A stretch of DNA of 64,000 bases from JBMNCQ01 sp049366715 (GTDB lineage Bacteria > Bacillota > Peptococcia > Peptococcales > BICA1-8), in assembly GCA_049366715.1 (NCBI GenBank), contig JBMNCQ010000052.1, positions 86,450 through 150,449 of the forward strand, given 5' to 3'. Below the pieces are notes generated by a model, which was not told where the DNA came from, did not search any database, and saw only the letters and a program-made list of their open reading frames with translations. The stretch's first letter is position 1; each line of letters begins with the position of its first letter. Below are positions 24,916 through 33,926 of the stretch, in pieces. The translations under genes were made by a program, and so were the position numbers.

Positions 24916-27711
24916 TTATTTCAATGTCTCGACACAGCGGCGGCAAAGTGTAGGATGCTCCGTGTCCTGACCGACATCAGTAGTAAAGGTCCAGCAACGC
25001 TCACACTTCTCACCCGGGGCTTGTTCTACTTTCAATCCTAATCCGGGAAACTCCGCGGATTTAAATATCGTCTCTGGTAAACCGGCAGGATCCGCAGATA
25101 TTAGTTTAACCCGGGAAACAATAAATATTTTTGCTAAATCAGCTTCAACTGTTTTCAGGAATCCATACAATTCTTCTCCGGCATAGACATCTAAACTGGC
25201 ATTCAGGGAATGGCCGATGATTTTTGCTCTCCGGGCTTCTTCCAGCTGCTTCGTTACTTCTTCCCTTATATCCAGAATTTTATCCCATTTGCTCTCTAAT
25301 CGGGTATCCAGATAAGTTTCATCAAACTCAGGCCAGCCCGCTAACTGAACGCTTAATTCTTTGTTTTCCTGCGGAAATGCGCGCCAAACTTCTTCCGTTG
25401 TAAAGGCTAAAATCGGAGTCAGCATTTTAACAAGGGCTGTGCAAACTTCATAAATTACCGTCTGGGCCGCTCTTCTCTCCTGAGAATCAGGCTTTGCTGT
25501 ATACAGACGGTCCTTGACAACATCCAGATAAAAGGCACTCATATCTACGGTGCAGAAATTATGAATCGCATGATAAACCACATGAAATTCATACTCGTCA
25601 TAGGCTTTAGTAACCTTTTTAACCAATTTGGCCAGTTTTAATAAAGCCCATTTATCTAATTCAGGCAGCCCCTGGTAGGGAACTTTCTGCTCCTGATAAT
25701 TAAAATCATAAATGTTACCCAGTAAATACCGGAAAGTGTTGCGAATCTTGCGATAGGTTTCCGTTACCTGTTTTAAAATTCCTTGAGAAGCAGCAACATC
25801 CGAACGATAATCGGCGGAAGACACCCAAAGTCTCAAGATGTCGGCTCCCATTTGTTCAATTACTTTCAGGGGATCTATCCCATTCCCCAGGGATTTAGAC
25901 ATTTTCCTGCCTTTTTCATCAACAAGAAATCCATGGGTTAAGACAGCCTTATAGGGCGCTTTCCCTGTAGTTGCCACTGCTGTGGAAAGAGAAGAGTTAA
26001 ACCAGCCCCGGTGCTGGTCACTTCCTTCTAAATACAGATCGGCAGGCCATACTAAATCATCACGGGTCGTCAAAACAGCCTTATGGCTGGAACCTGAATC
26101 AAACCAGACATCCATGATATCGGTTTCCTTGCGGAATTTTCCCGAACCGCACTCCGGACATTTTAATCCCGGCGGGACCAGGTCCTGAGCCTCCTGAGCA
26201 AACCAAATGTCGGAACCATGCTCCCGGAATAAGTCTTGGATATGTTTAATCGTTTCATCGGTAATCATTTCTTTATGACACTCTTCACAATAAAAAATAG
26301 GTATTGGTACACCCCAGGTTCTCTGTCTGGAGATACACCAGTCACCCCGCTCCGCGATCATATTATAGATGCGGTCTCTGCCCCAGCTGGGAATAAATTT
26401 AATTTTATCAATTTCTTCCAGAGTTTGCTGCCGGAAACCATCGATAGATGCAAACCATTGTTCCGTAGCCCTGAACATAACCGGGCTTTTACACCGCCAG
26501 CAATGGGGATACTGGTGGTTAATAAAGCTTAAATTGAGCAATAATCCGCTTTTCTCTAATTCCTCAGTAATTAGTTTATTGGCCGCATCCGTTTTTACCC
26601 CCGCAAATTGACCGGCTTCCTCTGTAAAAGTTCCGGTATTATCCACCGGCGAAAGAACATCCAAATCATATGCTTTACCGACCAAAAAGTCTTCTACGCC
26701 ATGGCCGGGTGCGGTATGAACACAGCCGGTACCCTGTTCTAACGTAACATGCTCCCCTAAAATCACTAAAGAATCCCGATCCATAAAAGGATGGCGGCAC
26801 AAGACCCTTTCCAGATCTTTTCCCTTAAATTCTTTTAATACTTCATAATGATCTCCCGGGCCGCCTGCAGCCTTAAGAACGGCGGGTATCAATTCTTTAG
26901 CCATCAGTAATTTTTCTGCACCGACAGCGATTAATTGATAATCAAAATCAGGATGTAAAGCGATGGCCATATTGGCCGGCAGAGTCCAGGGCGTAGTAGT
27001 CCAGATCACAATATAGCTGTTTTCCTCGGCAAATTTTCCGTTGGCATCTTTAACCGGGAACTTTACATAGACAGCAGGAGATTTTTTATCATGGTATTCG
27101 ATTTCCGCTTCAGCCAGTGCCGTTTCACATTGCGCACACCAATAAACAGGTTTCAGACCTTTATAAATGAACCCTTTTTTAGCCATTTCCCCAAAAACCC
27201 CGATTTGCTCAGCTTCAAATTCCGGCTTGAGAGTGATATAAGGATTAGCCCAGTCACCCCTGACCCCTAATCTTTTAAATTGTTCCTTTTGAATTCCCAC
27301 ATATTTTAAAGCATATTCCTGACAATGCCGGCGGAATTTAACCTTATCGATAGCATGCCGATTTAGTCCCAGGGCTTTGATCGCCTGCAGCTCAATGGGC
27401 AGACCGTGAGTATCCCAACCTGGTACATAGGGGGCATCGTAGCCATTTTGTGACCGGTACTTAACAATGATGTCCTTCAGGATTTTATTTAAGGTATGTC
27501 CCAAGTGAATATCACCATTGGCATACGGCGGTCCGTCATGTAAAATGAATTTCTTTTTTCCGGCGTTATGCTCCTGGACCTTTTCATAGATTTTAACTTC
27601 TTCCCAAAATTTTAAAATTTCGGGTTCCTTATTGGGCAGGTTGCCCCGCATCGGAAAATCTGTTTGGGGCAAATTCAATGTTTTGCCATAATCAATTTTC
27701 TCGTTCTCCAT
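24916..27711 (-). CDS. ileS: Isoleucyl-tRNA synthetase
   Basis: Class I synthetase charging tRNA-Ile, about 931 residues. It has the HIGH-type motif in 'YANGDIHLGHTLNKILKDII', the KMSKS loop in GRKMSKSLGNG, the editing (CP1) domain between them and a C-terminal zinc finger (CERC…CRRC). The ATG at 27711 lies 6 nt after GAGGTG; the GTG at 27720 overlaps that site. It is controlled by a T-box leader immediately upstream. Confidence 0.96.
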   Translation of the reverse strand: MENEKIDYGKTLNLPQTDFPMRGNLPNKEPEILKFWEEVKIYEKVQEHNAGKKKFILHDGPPYANGDIHLGHTLNKILKDIIVKYRSQNGYDAPYVPGWDTHGLPIELQAIKALGLNRHAIDKVKFRRHCQEYALKYVGIQKEQFKRLGVRGDWANPYITLKPEFEAEQIGVFGEMAKKGFIYKGLKPVYWCAQCETALAEAEIEYHDKKSPAVYVKFPVKDANGKFAEENSYIVIWTTTPWTLPANMAIALHPDFDYQLIAVGAEKLLMAKELIPAVLKAAGGPGDHYEVLKEFKGKDLERVLCRHPFMDRDSLVILGEHVTLEQGTGCVHTAPGHGVEDFLVGKAYDLDVLSPVDNTGTFTEEAGQFAGVKTDAANKLITEELEKSGLLLNLSFINHQYPHCWRCKSPVMFRATEQWFASIDGFRQQTLEEIDKIKFIPSWGRDRIYNMIAERGDWCISRQRTWGVPIPIFYCEECHKEMITDETIKHIQDLFREHGSDIWFAQEAQDLVPPGLKCPECGSGKFRKETDIMDVWFDSGSSHKAVLTTRDDLVWPADLYLEGSDQHRGWFNSSLSTAVATTGKAPYKAVLTHGFLVDEKGRKMSKSLGNGIDPLKVIEQMGADILRLWVSSADYRSDVAASQGILKQVTETYRKIRNTFRYLLGNIYDFNYQEQKVPYQGLPELDKWALLKLAKLVKKVTKAYDEYEFHVVYHAIHNFCTVDMSAFYLDVVKDRLYTAKPDSQERRAAQTVIYEVCTALVKMLTPILAFTTEEVWRAFPQENKELSVQLAGWPEFDETYLDTRLESKWDKILDIREEVTKQLEEARRAKIIGHSLNASLDVYAGEELYGFLKTVEADLAKIFIVSRVKLISADPAGLPETIFKSAEFPGLGLKVEQAPGEKCERCWTFTTDVGQDTEHPTLCRRCVETLK

Positions 27712-27823
27712 AATTTTCACCTCAATAATTTAATTTCCGGGATCAAAACAGCTCTTCTTTATTATTGCCGGAATTTGTTCAAATCACGAATAACCGGCCG
27801 ACATAACCACTATTTCAGGACAT

Positions 27824-28080
27824 AAAAAAACCCTCATCCACAGAGGGACGAGAGCCTTTCCCGCGGTACCACCCTAATAATGAATCACGACCAAATCGAT
27901 TCATCCCTTTAAGTCTTTTAACGCTGACTAAACGAACAGTACTACTCTTACTCTTCATACTGTTAACTCCCGGATGATTTTCCTTTAGCCTTGAATACCC
28001 GGCTTACACCCGCCCGGATTCGCTGAAATTCAATTTACATAAAGTACTGGTCCGTTCATAGTTTATCCTCATATCCTTAC
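27824..28080 (-). promoter_or_regulatory. T-box leader of ileS
   Basis: The minus strand carries the T-box core AGGGTGGTACCGCGGG (27860-27875), which pairs with uncharged tRNA ends. It is followed by a terminator (CCCTC/GAGGG, 27831-27847) and a seven-T run (27824-27830). About 200 nt of structured Stem I-III sequence precede it. Uncharged tRNA-Ile should stabilise the antiterminator. I did not assign the specifier codon with certainty. Confidence 0.93.
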
Positions 28081-28116
28081 GTTAAAATAGTAAATCAGTT
28101 CGGAAAAATTGTCAAC

Positions 28117-28713
28117 TTATGCCCTCTCAAGAGATTTTTTAATGAGAGCTAAGAGCTTCTGCACTACATTAGCCATTATTTCCACATCCAAATTATTCTC
28201 ATCTGCTTCCGGCGTTAAAATACGTACGGCTAGAACCGCAAGCCCTTTATTGGTCATTAAAGAAATCAGCCGTGCACAACTAGGATCAAGACATGTTAAA
28301 GAACCGCCGTTACTATTCTCTTCATCAACTTGAGATATAATCGTACCTGCAAAAATTCGCAAAGGCTCTTCCTCTTCCTCCCCGGGTTGGTCGAGAAAAG
28401 CATCTAAAAGATTCTGGCAGCTGCCCTTGGGGAAATCATTAATCAAAACATCCCCCGGTCGGATATGCCCCGGCAAAGGGCTGGCCAGGCCAATAGAAAT
28501 AACATTGGTGATCCTGCCGTCAATGACCAGAACGTCCAGCAATTCATCTAAATTATGATTACGCTCATCTAATTCAATCAAATACAATTCTTTCGTATAA
28601 AACTTCCCTTTATACCAAGTATGATTTTCAACTTGACAGGGCTGCAGATCCGACAATGCATCTTTAATATAGTTATTGGCTGTCCCAAAATTTGAAATAA
28701 TAACAGTTTTCAT
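28117..28713 (-). CDS. Nucleoside-phosphorylase-like protein
   Basis: 198 residues. The alternation of beta strands and the segments 'VISIGLASPLPGHIRPGDVLI' and 'GLAVLAVRILTPEADENN' recall the nucleoside phosphorylase/MTA-SAH nucleosidase fold, where the G-x-A…GD-V region and a late acidic residue form the pocket. The protein is shorter than typical enzymes (about 230) and I cannot identify a full active site, so the activity is uncertain. It lies between ileS and yggU in the ylm cluster. Confidence 0.55.
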   Translation of the reverse strand: MKTVIISNFGTANNYIKDALSDLQPCQVENHTWYKGKFYTKELYLIELDERNHNLDELLDVLVIDGRITNVISIGLASPLPGHIRPGDVLINDFPKGSCQNLLDAFLDQPGEEEEEPLRIFAGTIISQVDEENSNGGSLTCLDPSCARLISLMTNKGLAVLAVRILTPEADENNLDVEIMANVVQKLLALIKKSLERA

Positions 28714-28736
28714 TAGCTATACTCCTTTGATGCGAG

Positions 28737-29066
28737 CTATATATACTTATTAATAATATCTAAAAATTTGTTTTTAGGCAATCCTTCTAAAAATAATGTT
28801 TTGTTACGACTGGTTAAACCATGGGTAATACTTACCTGACTAGGCGACAAATTAAACACCTCGGCAAAAAAACTTTGACAGGCCGAATTAGCCGCCCCGT
28901 CAACGGGCGGAGACATTAAACGCACTTTTAAGGCATCTCCGTGTATTCCCTTGATTTCATTTTTACTCGCTCGGGGTTGAACTTTAATTTTTACATATAC
29001 ACCTTTCTCATTCACCTTCAAATCTAACAACTGTCTCACCTTTTTCACTATGGTCGCCGTCTTCAA
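28737..29066 (-). CDS. YggU/DUF167 family protein
   Basis: Small alpha/beta protein of the UPF0235 family, with the signature 'KIKVQPRASKNEIKGIHGDA' and 'VRLMSPPVDGAANSA'. The cellular role is unknown; it is commonly found in ylm cell-division clusters. As drawn it overlaps the divIVA end by 59 bp. A TTG near 29030, six bases after AAAGGTG, or a GTG near 29015 is a likelier start, giving about 92-97 residues. Confidence 0.82.
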   Translation of the reverse strand: MKTATIVKKVRQLLDLKVNEKGVYVKIKVQPRASKNEIKGIHGDALKVRLMSPPVDGAANSACQSFFAEVFNLSPSQVSITHGLTSRNKTLFLEGLPKNKFLDIINKYI

Positions 29067-29490
29067 TCAGCTCCAACTGAGCGATTAAAAACCCTTTAAA
29101 CTGCGCTTTAAACTGTTGTACCGTCTTCTGCAGTTCTTTATAATCATTTTTTAATTCCACAATCCGTTCTCTTTCATGAGAAATTATTTCCTCGGCTTTT
29201 TGCTGGGCATTTTTGACGATTAATTCTGCTTCTTTCTCAGCATTCTTTTTTACTTCTTCCGCAGTTTGCTGGGCAAGAATCATCGTATTATGCAGAGTAT
29301 CCTCTATGTCACGATATCTGGTTATATTGTCCTGGATGTTTTCAACCTGGTCTTTTAAATTTAAATTTTCTTTATACAGATACTCATAATCTTTAATCAC
29401 TTCATCCAGGAATTCATCAACTTCATCAACATCATAACCTCTGAGAGCCCTTTTAAATTCCTTATTGTGAATATCTAAAGGTGTCAGCAA
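29008..29490 (-). CDS. divIVA: DivIVA-domain cell-division/polarity protein
   Basis: Curvature-sensing, pole- and septum-localised coiled-coil protein, about 161 residues. The N-terminal membrane-binding domain is clear ('LTPLDIHNKEFKRALRGYDV', 'DEVDEFLDEVIKDYEYLY'), followed by a long Lys/Glu-rich coiled coil ('AQQTAEEVKKNAEKEAELIV'). The TTG at 29490 is preferred because GGGGGAGG lies 8 nt before it and it matches the family N-terminus; the ATG at 29526 does not. Confidence 0.92.
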   Translation of the reverse strand: MLTPLDIHNKEFKRALRGYDVDEVDEFLDEVIKDYEYLYKENLNLKDQVENIQDNITRYRDIEDTLHNTMILAQQTAEEVKKNAEKEAELIVKNAQQKAEEIISHERERIVELKNDYKELQKTVQQFKAQFKGFLIAQLELIEDGDHSEKGETVVRFEGE

Positions 29491-29563
29491 AATATATCCC
29501 TCCCCCTTTGTTTTTCGTAATAGCAAGGTATCCCGTTACAAAATAAATATACAGCAGCCATTT

Positions 29564-30340
29564 TTAAATATATTTTAGGATCGTAAGCTTGAGGCGGCCT
29601 TTTTTGGTCTCCCCGCCAATGTCATAAACACTGATCCTGCCTTGGCCCCGCAAAGATATCGTATCTCCTTTTTGGCACTGATAAACAATGCTCTCCATAA
29701 CTTGCCAGTTAACTTTGACTTTGCCGGATTTGATATACTCGGCAGCACCGGTTCTGGAAAGTCCAAAACCATGCGCAGTTATGGTATCCAGCCTTAAAGA
29801 TGAAACAGTAATATTCCTGGATTGGGTCTCGGCTTGGGGAGGCTTCCACTCACCAATTTCATGAACTTTAGGGCTAAAAGAAACTCCCTTGATTTTCAGT
29901 TCCTGGATTAAGAAAAATTCTTTTATTTCCCGGGTGGTTATTACTGCAAAGCCATTAACCAGAGGATAGATATCTCCGATCTTTTCTCTTTTAATACCCT
30001 GCCCCATAATTGCACCCAGATAATCACGATGGGAATATTTGTTGTATTTCACGGTTCCCGTGAATTCCAGAATATCCACCTTAGCCATAACAGGATCGGG
30101 ATTAAGATATTCAGGGCAGATTATGATTCTTTTCCGCTCGGCATTATCCGTACCGCCAAAAGCAAAAAAATTGATTCCTGCCGTTCCTTTTAAATATTGC
30201 AGTGCACAGTTCGTTAAATAAGGATCAACAAAATCAGTAACTTGCTCCATATGCTTAAGAGTAACGATCTCTGCCTTATCGGTAACCTTTGCTAAAAATT
30301 CCTTTGCTTCCGCCGTATATTTGAAAAGCACTGTCCGCAC
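29564..30340 (-). CDS. ylmH: YlmH-type S4-domain RNA-binding protein
   Basis: 258 residues, GTG start. The N-terminal two thirds are the YlmH domain ('FFAFGGTDNAERKRIIICPE', 'YSHRDYLGAIMGQGIKREKI'). The C-terminal S4 domain ('SLRLDTITAHGFGLSRTGAA', 'IKSGKVKVNWQ…GDTISLRGQGRI') binds structured RNA. Family members act at the ribosome in Gram-positive bacteria. It lies between yggT and divIVA in the classic ylm order. Confidence 0.92.
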   Translation of the reverse strand: MRTVLFKYTAEAKEFLAKVTDKAEIVTLKHMEQVTDFVDPYLTNCALQYLKGTAGINFFAFGGTDNAERKRIIICPEYLNPDPVMAKVDILEFTGTVKYNKYSHRDYLGAIMGQGIKREKIGDIYPLVNGFAVITTREIKEFFLIQELKIKGVSFSPKVHEIGEWKPPQAETQSRNITVSSLRLDTITAHGFGLSRTGAAEYIKSGKVKVNWQVMESIVYQCQKGDTISLRGQGRISVYDIGGETKKGRLKLTILKYI

Positions 30341-30345
30341 CCATC

Positions 30346-30615
30346 CTAATAGATCAGTCTGATCAAGATATCTCTCAAGATGCTGTTTATCAACTGCAAC
30401 AGAAGAATCGCGATAATTGGTGAAATGTCGATACCCATTCCCCGCATAGGAATCAAACGCCGCACAGGTCCCAGCACAATTTCGGTCACTTCATAGATAA
30501 ATCTAAAAATAGGATTATAAGGATCATGGCGAATCCAGGAAAGAAGTACCCTGATAATAATCAGCCAGTACATGACATCAAAAATTATATCGATTAAATC
30601 AATTAACATTAACAT
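30346..30615 (-). CDS. yggT: YggT-family membrane protein
   Basis: 89 residues with two hydrophobic segments and the family core 'LLSWIRHDPYNPIFRFIYEV', 'EIVLGPVRRLIPMRGMGIDI' and PIIAILLL. Small integral membrane protein of the ylm cluster, linked to cell division and osmotic tolerance in other bacteria. 5 bp from ylmH and 12 bp from proC, hence co-transcribed. Confidence 0.93.
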   Translation of the reverse strand: MLMLIDLIDIIFDVMYWLIIIRVLLSWIRHDPYNPIFRFIYEVTEIVLGPVRRLIPMRGMGIDISPIIAILLLQLINSILRDILIRLIY

Positions 30616-30627
30616 TAAAACACCCCA

Positions 30628-31440
30628 TTAATCATCACTACCTAATTGCTTGGATTTTAAATATGACGCCTCAACAGCATCCATCACCGTAGCACGGAAA
30701 CCGGCCTTTTCCAAGACGTTAACTGCCCTGATTGCAGCTCCGCCGGGAGATGTGACCATATCTTTCAGCTCCCCGGGATGAATCCCTGTCTTTAAAACCA
30801 TCAACCCGGCCCCGATAACCGTCTGGGCAGCTAATACATACGCCGTCTTGCGGGGTATGCCAACTTGTACGCCCCCGTCGGCCAATGCCTCAATAAACTG
30901 ATAAACATAGGCAGGACCACTCCCGCTTAGGCCTGTAACAGCATCGATTAAGCTCTCATCAATTCGTACCGTTTTGCCTACAGACTTAAATATTTGTTCA
31001 GCAACTTCTAAATGTTCATCAGTAGCAAATTCACCTTTGCTTAAAGCAGTCATCCCTGCAGCTACGAGGGCAGGTGTATTGGGCATGACTCTGATTATGG
31101 GGATCTTGCCCAATTTCTTTTGTAAATAAGAAATAGATTTCCCCGCAGCAATGGAAATAACGATTTTACCGGCGTCCGGTTTGACTTTTAAGCTGTCTAA
31201 AGCAGCATTGAAGTGCTGGGGCTTTATGGACAGGATTATTACCTGAGCTTTTTCCATGACCTCGTTATTATTTTGAATAGTGTCAACCTCTAATTCCGCG
31301 GCAATTTGCAGCAGTCTGTTTTCATTTACGTCCGAGGCTATGATGTCCTGAGGTTTATAAAGATCGGATTTGGTAACCCCGAACATAATCGCTTCAGCCA
31401 TGGCACCTGAACCAATAAATCCCAATTTATATTGTGACAA
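30628..31440 (-). CDS. proC: Pyrroline-5-carboxylate reductase
   Basis: Last step of proline synthesis: NAD(P)H-dependent reduction of pyrroline-5-carboxylate. 270 residues with the Rossmann motif 'LGFIGSGAMAEAIMFG' at the N-terminus, 'RVMPNTPALVAAGMTAL' in the middle and the C-terminal signature 'GSGPAYVYQFIEALADGGVQ' and 'LKDMVTSPGGAAIRAVNVLE'. TTG start after GGGAG. It sits inside the ylm cluster, as in many Firmicutes. Confidence 0.95.
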   Translation of the reverse strand: MSQYKLGFIGSGAMAEAIMFGVTKSDLYKPQDIIASDVNENRLLQIAAELEVDTIQNNNEVMEKAQVIILSIKPQHFNAALDSLKVKPDAGKIVISIAAGKSISYLQKKLGKIPIIRVMPNTPALVAAGMTALSKGEFATDEHLEVAEQIFKSVGKTVRIDESLIDAVTGLSGSGPAYVYQFIEALADGGVQVGIPRKTAYVLAAQTVIGAGLMVLKTGIHPGELKDMVTSPGGAAIRAVNVLEKAGFRATVMDAVEASYLKSKQLGSDD

Positions 31441-31443
31441 TTT

Positions 31444-31914
31444 TTACAGATCTCCCTTCTTTCCGAATTTTGCTACCCAATTAAAAACATCCTCTTGCTC
31501 CTCTATATATTTATCTTTAAAATCCCCGCCGATATCGATATTGGGAGGAACAACTAAAATTATGCCCTGCCCGATTTTTTGCATCGTTCCTCCAATAGCA
31601 TATGCGGTACCACCTATAAAGTCAATTAATCTTTTGCCCAATTCATATTCCGCATTCTCCAGATTAATAATAACGGCTTTTTTATTTTTTAAATTATCGG
31701 CAATTTGCTGGGCTTCGTCAAAGTGATTAGGCTCAAAAACTATAACTTTAACGTTGTCCCGGGCAGGATTATGAATCGCAACTAATTGGCCTTTGCGCCT
31801 GCGGCTTTCCTCAAATCCGGAAGCTTCCTGGAATATTTCATCATTTTCCTCATATTCCTCTTCTTCCCGTTCAATGAAGCCCATTATATCTAAAAACTTA
31901 TCCACCATTTTCAT
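31444..31914 (-). CDS. sepF: Cell-division protein SepF
   Basis: FtsZ-binding septum protein, 156 residues. An N-terminal amphipathic helix (MVDKFLDIMGF) and acidic linker are followed by the conserved C-terminal domain ('VKVIVFEPNHFDEAQQIADN', 'AVIINLENAEYELGKRLIDF', GTAYAIGGTMQKIG). It anchors the Z-ring to the membrane. It lies between yggS and proC. Confidence 0.94.
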   Translation of the reverse strand: MKMVDKFLDIMGFIEREEEEYEENDEIFQEASGFEESRRRKGQLVAIHNPARDNVKVIVFEPNHFDEAQQIADNLKNKKAVIINLENAEYELGKRLIDFIGGTAYAIGGTMQKIGQGIILVVPPNIDIGGDFKDKYIEEQEDVFNWVAKFGKKGDL

Positions 31915-31934
31915 ATCCTTATCTCCCCTTTATT

Positions 31935-32621
31935 CTAATATCTTGGGCCAAATATGGCACTTCCTATACGGACCATATTAGCTCCTTCTTCTATGGCAAT
32001 TTTAAAATCATTGGTCATGCCCATTGATAAATATTTCATCTCAATTAAAGGGATATTCAGATTTTTCAGGTCTTCAAAAAGTCGTTTTAATTCCCGAAAA
32101 ACAGGTCTGACTTCTTCCGGGTTGTCCACTTCAGGGGCAATGGTCATTAATCCTTTGATCCTGATTCTGTTAAACAAGGATACTTCCCTAGCAAAAGCTC
32201 TTAATTCCCCGGCTTTTATGCCGTATTTACTTGCTTCTTCCGCAACATTCACCTGTATTAAACAATTCATTTCCCCGCCGTTTTGTTCCATCCTTTTGTC
32301 GATTTCAGCCGCCAGAGCTATACTATCCAGAGAATGGATAAGTTTTACCCGCTCTGTAATATACTTTACCTTATTACGCTGTAAATGCCCGATTAAATGC
32401 CATTCAAGATCCGGGGGGAGCTGCTCATGTTTATCTTTTAACTCCTGTACTCTATTCTCTCCCAGAACAAAATGTCCCAGCTTTAATATTTCTGTAATTT
32501 CCTGAACACTTCTGTTTTTCGTAACAACAATTAAATTTACATCTTTAGAGGCGCGGTTGCTTTTAGCTGCCGAATCCTGTATTTCTTCTTTGATACGCTT
32601 GAAATTTGCAGTGATATCCAT
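31935..32621 (-). CDS. yggS: YggS-family PLP homeostasis protein
   Basis: Non-catalytic PLP-binding barrel protein that balances vitamin B6 pools (YlmE/PLPBP), 228 residues. The PLP lysine is in 'VNLIVVTKNRSVQEI', with 'WHLIGHLQRNKVKYI', 'EMKYLSMGMTNDFKIAIEEG' and VRIGSAIFG. The ATG at 32621 is right: GGAGGTG precedes it by 6 nt, while the upstream ATG at 32666 opens in non-coding sequence. Confidence 0.94.
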   Translation of the reverse strand: MDITANFKRIKEEIQDSAAKSNRASKDVNLIVVTKNRSVQEITEILKLGHFVLGENRVQELKDKHEQLPPDLEWHLIGHLQRNKVKYITERVKLIHSLDSIALAAEIDKRMEQNGGEMNCLIQVNVAEEASKYGIKAGELRAFAREVSLFNRIRIKGLMTIAPEVDNPEEVRPVFRELKRLFEDLKNLNIPLIEMKYLSMGMTNDFKIAIEEGANMVRIGSAIFGPRY

Positions 32622-32772
32622 TAAGACACCTCCATAATATGTGAAAGTTCCTGGCGTAAAGTTCATCGTTCATAGAAAAACGTAAGATTGCCACGCCCCT
32701 AAAATGTCCGAAGGGTCGGCAAACCTGATCAGCCAGAAAGCATGAAAGCTAAAAACAAATTTACAGGATTAC

Positions 32773-33732
32773 TTATTTTAAATGCTGTCCTTCTTTTACC
32801 AGTTGGGGATTTAAGATTATTTCCGTTAGGGATTCTATCCCCTCAACCATTACATTTTCACCATCTTCTGCTAATATTTTAACCGGCTGCCAAAATACAA
32901 ATCCCTTGCGCAGCCAATAAATACCCGTTTCTGTATTTTTTTCTACTAAAGCTTTCTTATTTATAAATATTCCTTCTTGCTGATCAATAATTAATTCTAT
33001 CTTCTGTTCACGCCGGTTAAGTAACTTATACATCGTATCAGGAAATTCGACCAGTACCTGGGCGTTATTGCCGATACCCTTCAGGTCAAGTATTGAAGCC
33101 GTTACTGTTTTCTCAATTTCCGGGAAATATAAAGTAAGTTCCTGTCCTTTCTGGAGCGGCTCCCCAAAGGCATCCAGGGGGAATTGCAGGAACATTTGCA
33201 TCTGTTCTAAATTATTTACGATTTTACACAACCTATTTCCTTTTTTTACCATATCAATATCGTTATTGTCAATAGTTTCAACCTTAATCTTTTCAATTTT
33301 TTCCATATTTAATGCTTGTAATTCATTGGGTCTAAATATTTCTTCTAATCCGTCGGTAACATACGATACCACGCCGGAGATCGGTGCTTTGATCAAATAA
33401 GGCTCTCCGGCCTGCATTGCTGTGCCCTCCGCCGCTTCAACTTCCATAATGGGCATCTCAATGCCGACCCGTTCTCCTTCACTAAGCTTATTGATAATCC
33501 GCCCGGTAACAGGAGCCGTCACTAAAATCTCATCCCTGATCAAATACCCTTCAGCAGCAAGCTTTTTCTCAATTACACTTTTTTGTACAATCTCTGTTTG
33601 AACCAGCATCCCCATAACAAAATTTACTAACCCATGACCGACAAACCAAAGTATCACAAAAAAAAATATCAGTCTATAGAAAAACAAAACTCTTTTATTT
33701 CTTTTCCGATTGGTTCTGGCGTCTGCTGCCAT
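32773..33732 (-). CDS. HlyD-like membrane-anchored biotin/lipoyl-fold protein
   Basis: About 319 residues. The basic N-terminus (RTNRKRNKR) and one membrane helix (about 18-42) anchor an outside domain containing two half-hybrid (lipoyl-like) motifs ('EGYLIRDEILVTAPVTGRII', 'YLIKAPISGVVSYVTDGL'), as in periplasmic adaptor proteins. The C-terminal beta region ends in VEGIESLTEIILNP. No pump gene is adjacent. In Clostridia this gene regularly opens the sepF/ylm cluster, so a role in envelope assembly or division is likely. ATG at 33732 or GTG at 33741. Confidence 0.75.
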   Translation of the reverse strand: MAADARTNRKRNKRVLFFYRLIFFFVILWFVGHGLVNFVMGMLVQTEIVQKSVIEKKLAAEGYLIRDEILVTAPVTGRIINKLSEGERVGIEMPIMEVEAAEGTAMQAGEPYLIKAPISGVVSYVTDGLEEIFRPNELQALNMEKIEKIKVETIDNNDIDMVKKGNRLCKIVNNLEQMQMFLQFPLDAFGEPLQKGQELTLYFPEIEKTVTASILDLKGIGNNAQVLVEFPDTMYKLLNRREQKIELIIDQQEGIFINKKALVEKNTETGIYWLRKGFVFWQPVKILAEDGENVMVEGIESLTEIILNPQLVKEGQHLK

Positions 33733-33885
33733 ATATTTCACACCCTGGCTCAGTTAGGTTATCTTTCCTAATTTTCGACAATAGTAATTGGAAATCCTTC
33801 AAAAGCAGTAAACAATGAAACGAATTTATCTCTTAAAGCCAAATCGGAAAATTTGCTGCCGGTCTATTGATCTGGTTACCGACAG

Positions 33886-33917
33886 AAAAAAGACCTGTAT
33901 GATCAACAGGTCTTTTT
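33886..33917 (-). terminator. Terminator of the citrate-pathway operon
   Basis: Twelve-bp perfect stem AAAAAGACCTGT/ACAGGTCTTTTT (33887-33898 with 33906-33917) with a 7-nt loop, giving six T on the minus strand. It is 10 bp beyond the isocitrate dehydrogenase stop. Confidence 0.92.
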
Positions 33918-33926
33918 AAGCCAGGC

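Noticed and set aside
32622..32666. YggS start at 32666
   Set aside because: The extra 15 residues come from non-coding sequence; GGAGGTG lies just before the ATG at 32621.
32640..32770. A riboswitch-like segment between the HlyD-like gene and yggS
   Set aside because: Short GGCAA/TTGCC pairing is visible but no known core motif; not enough to call.
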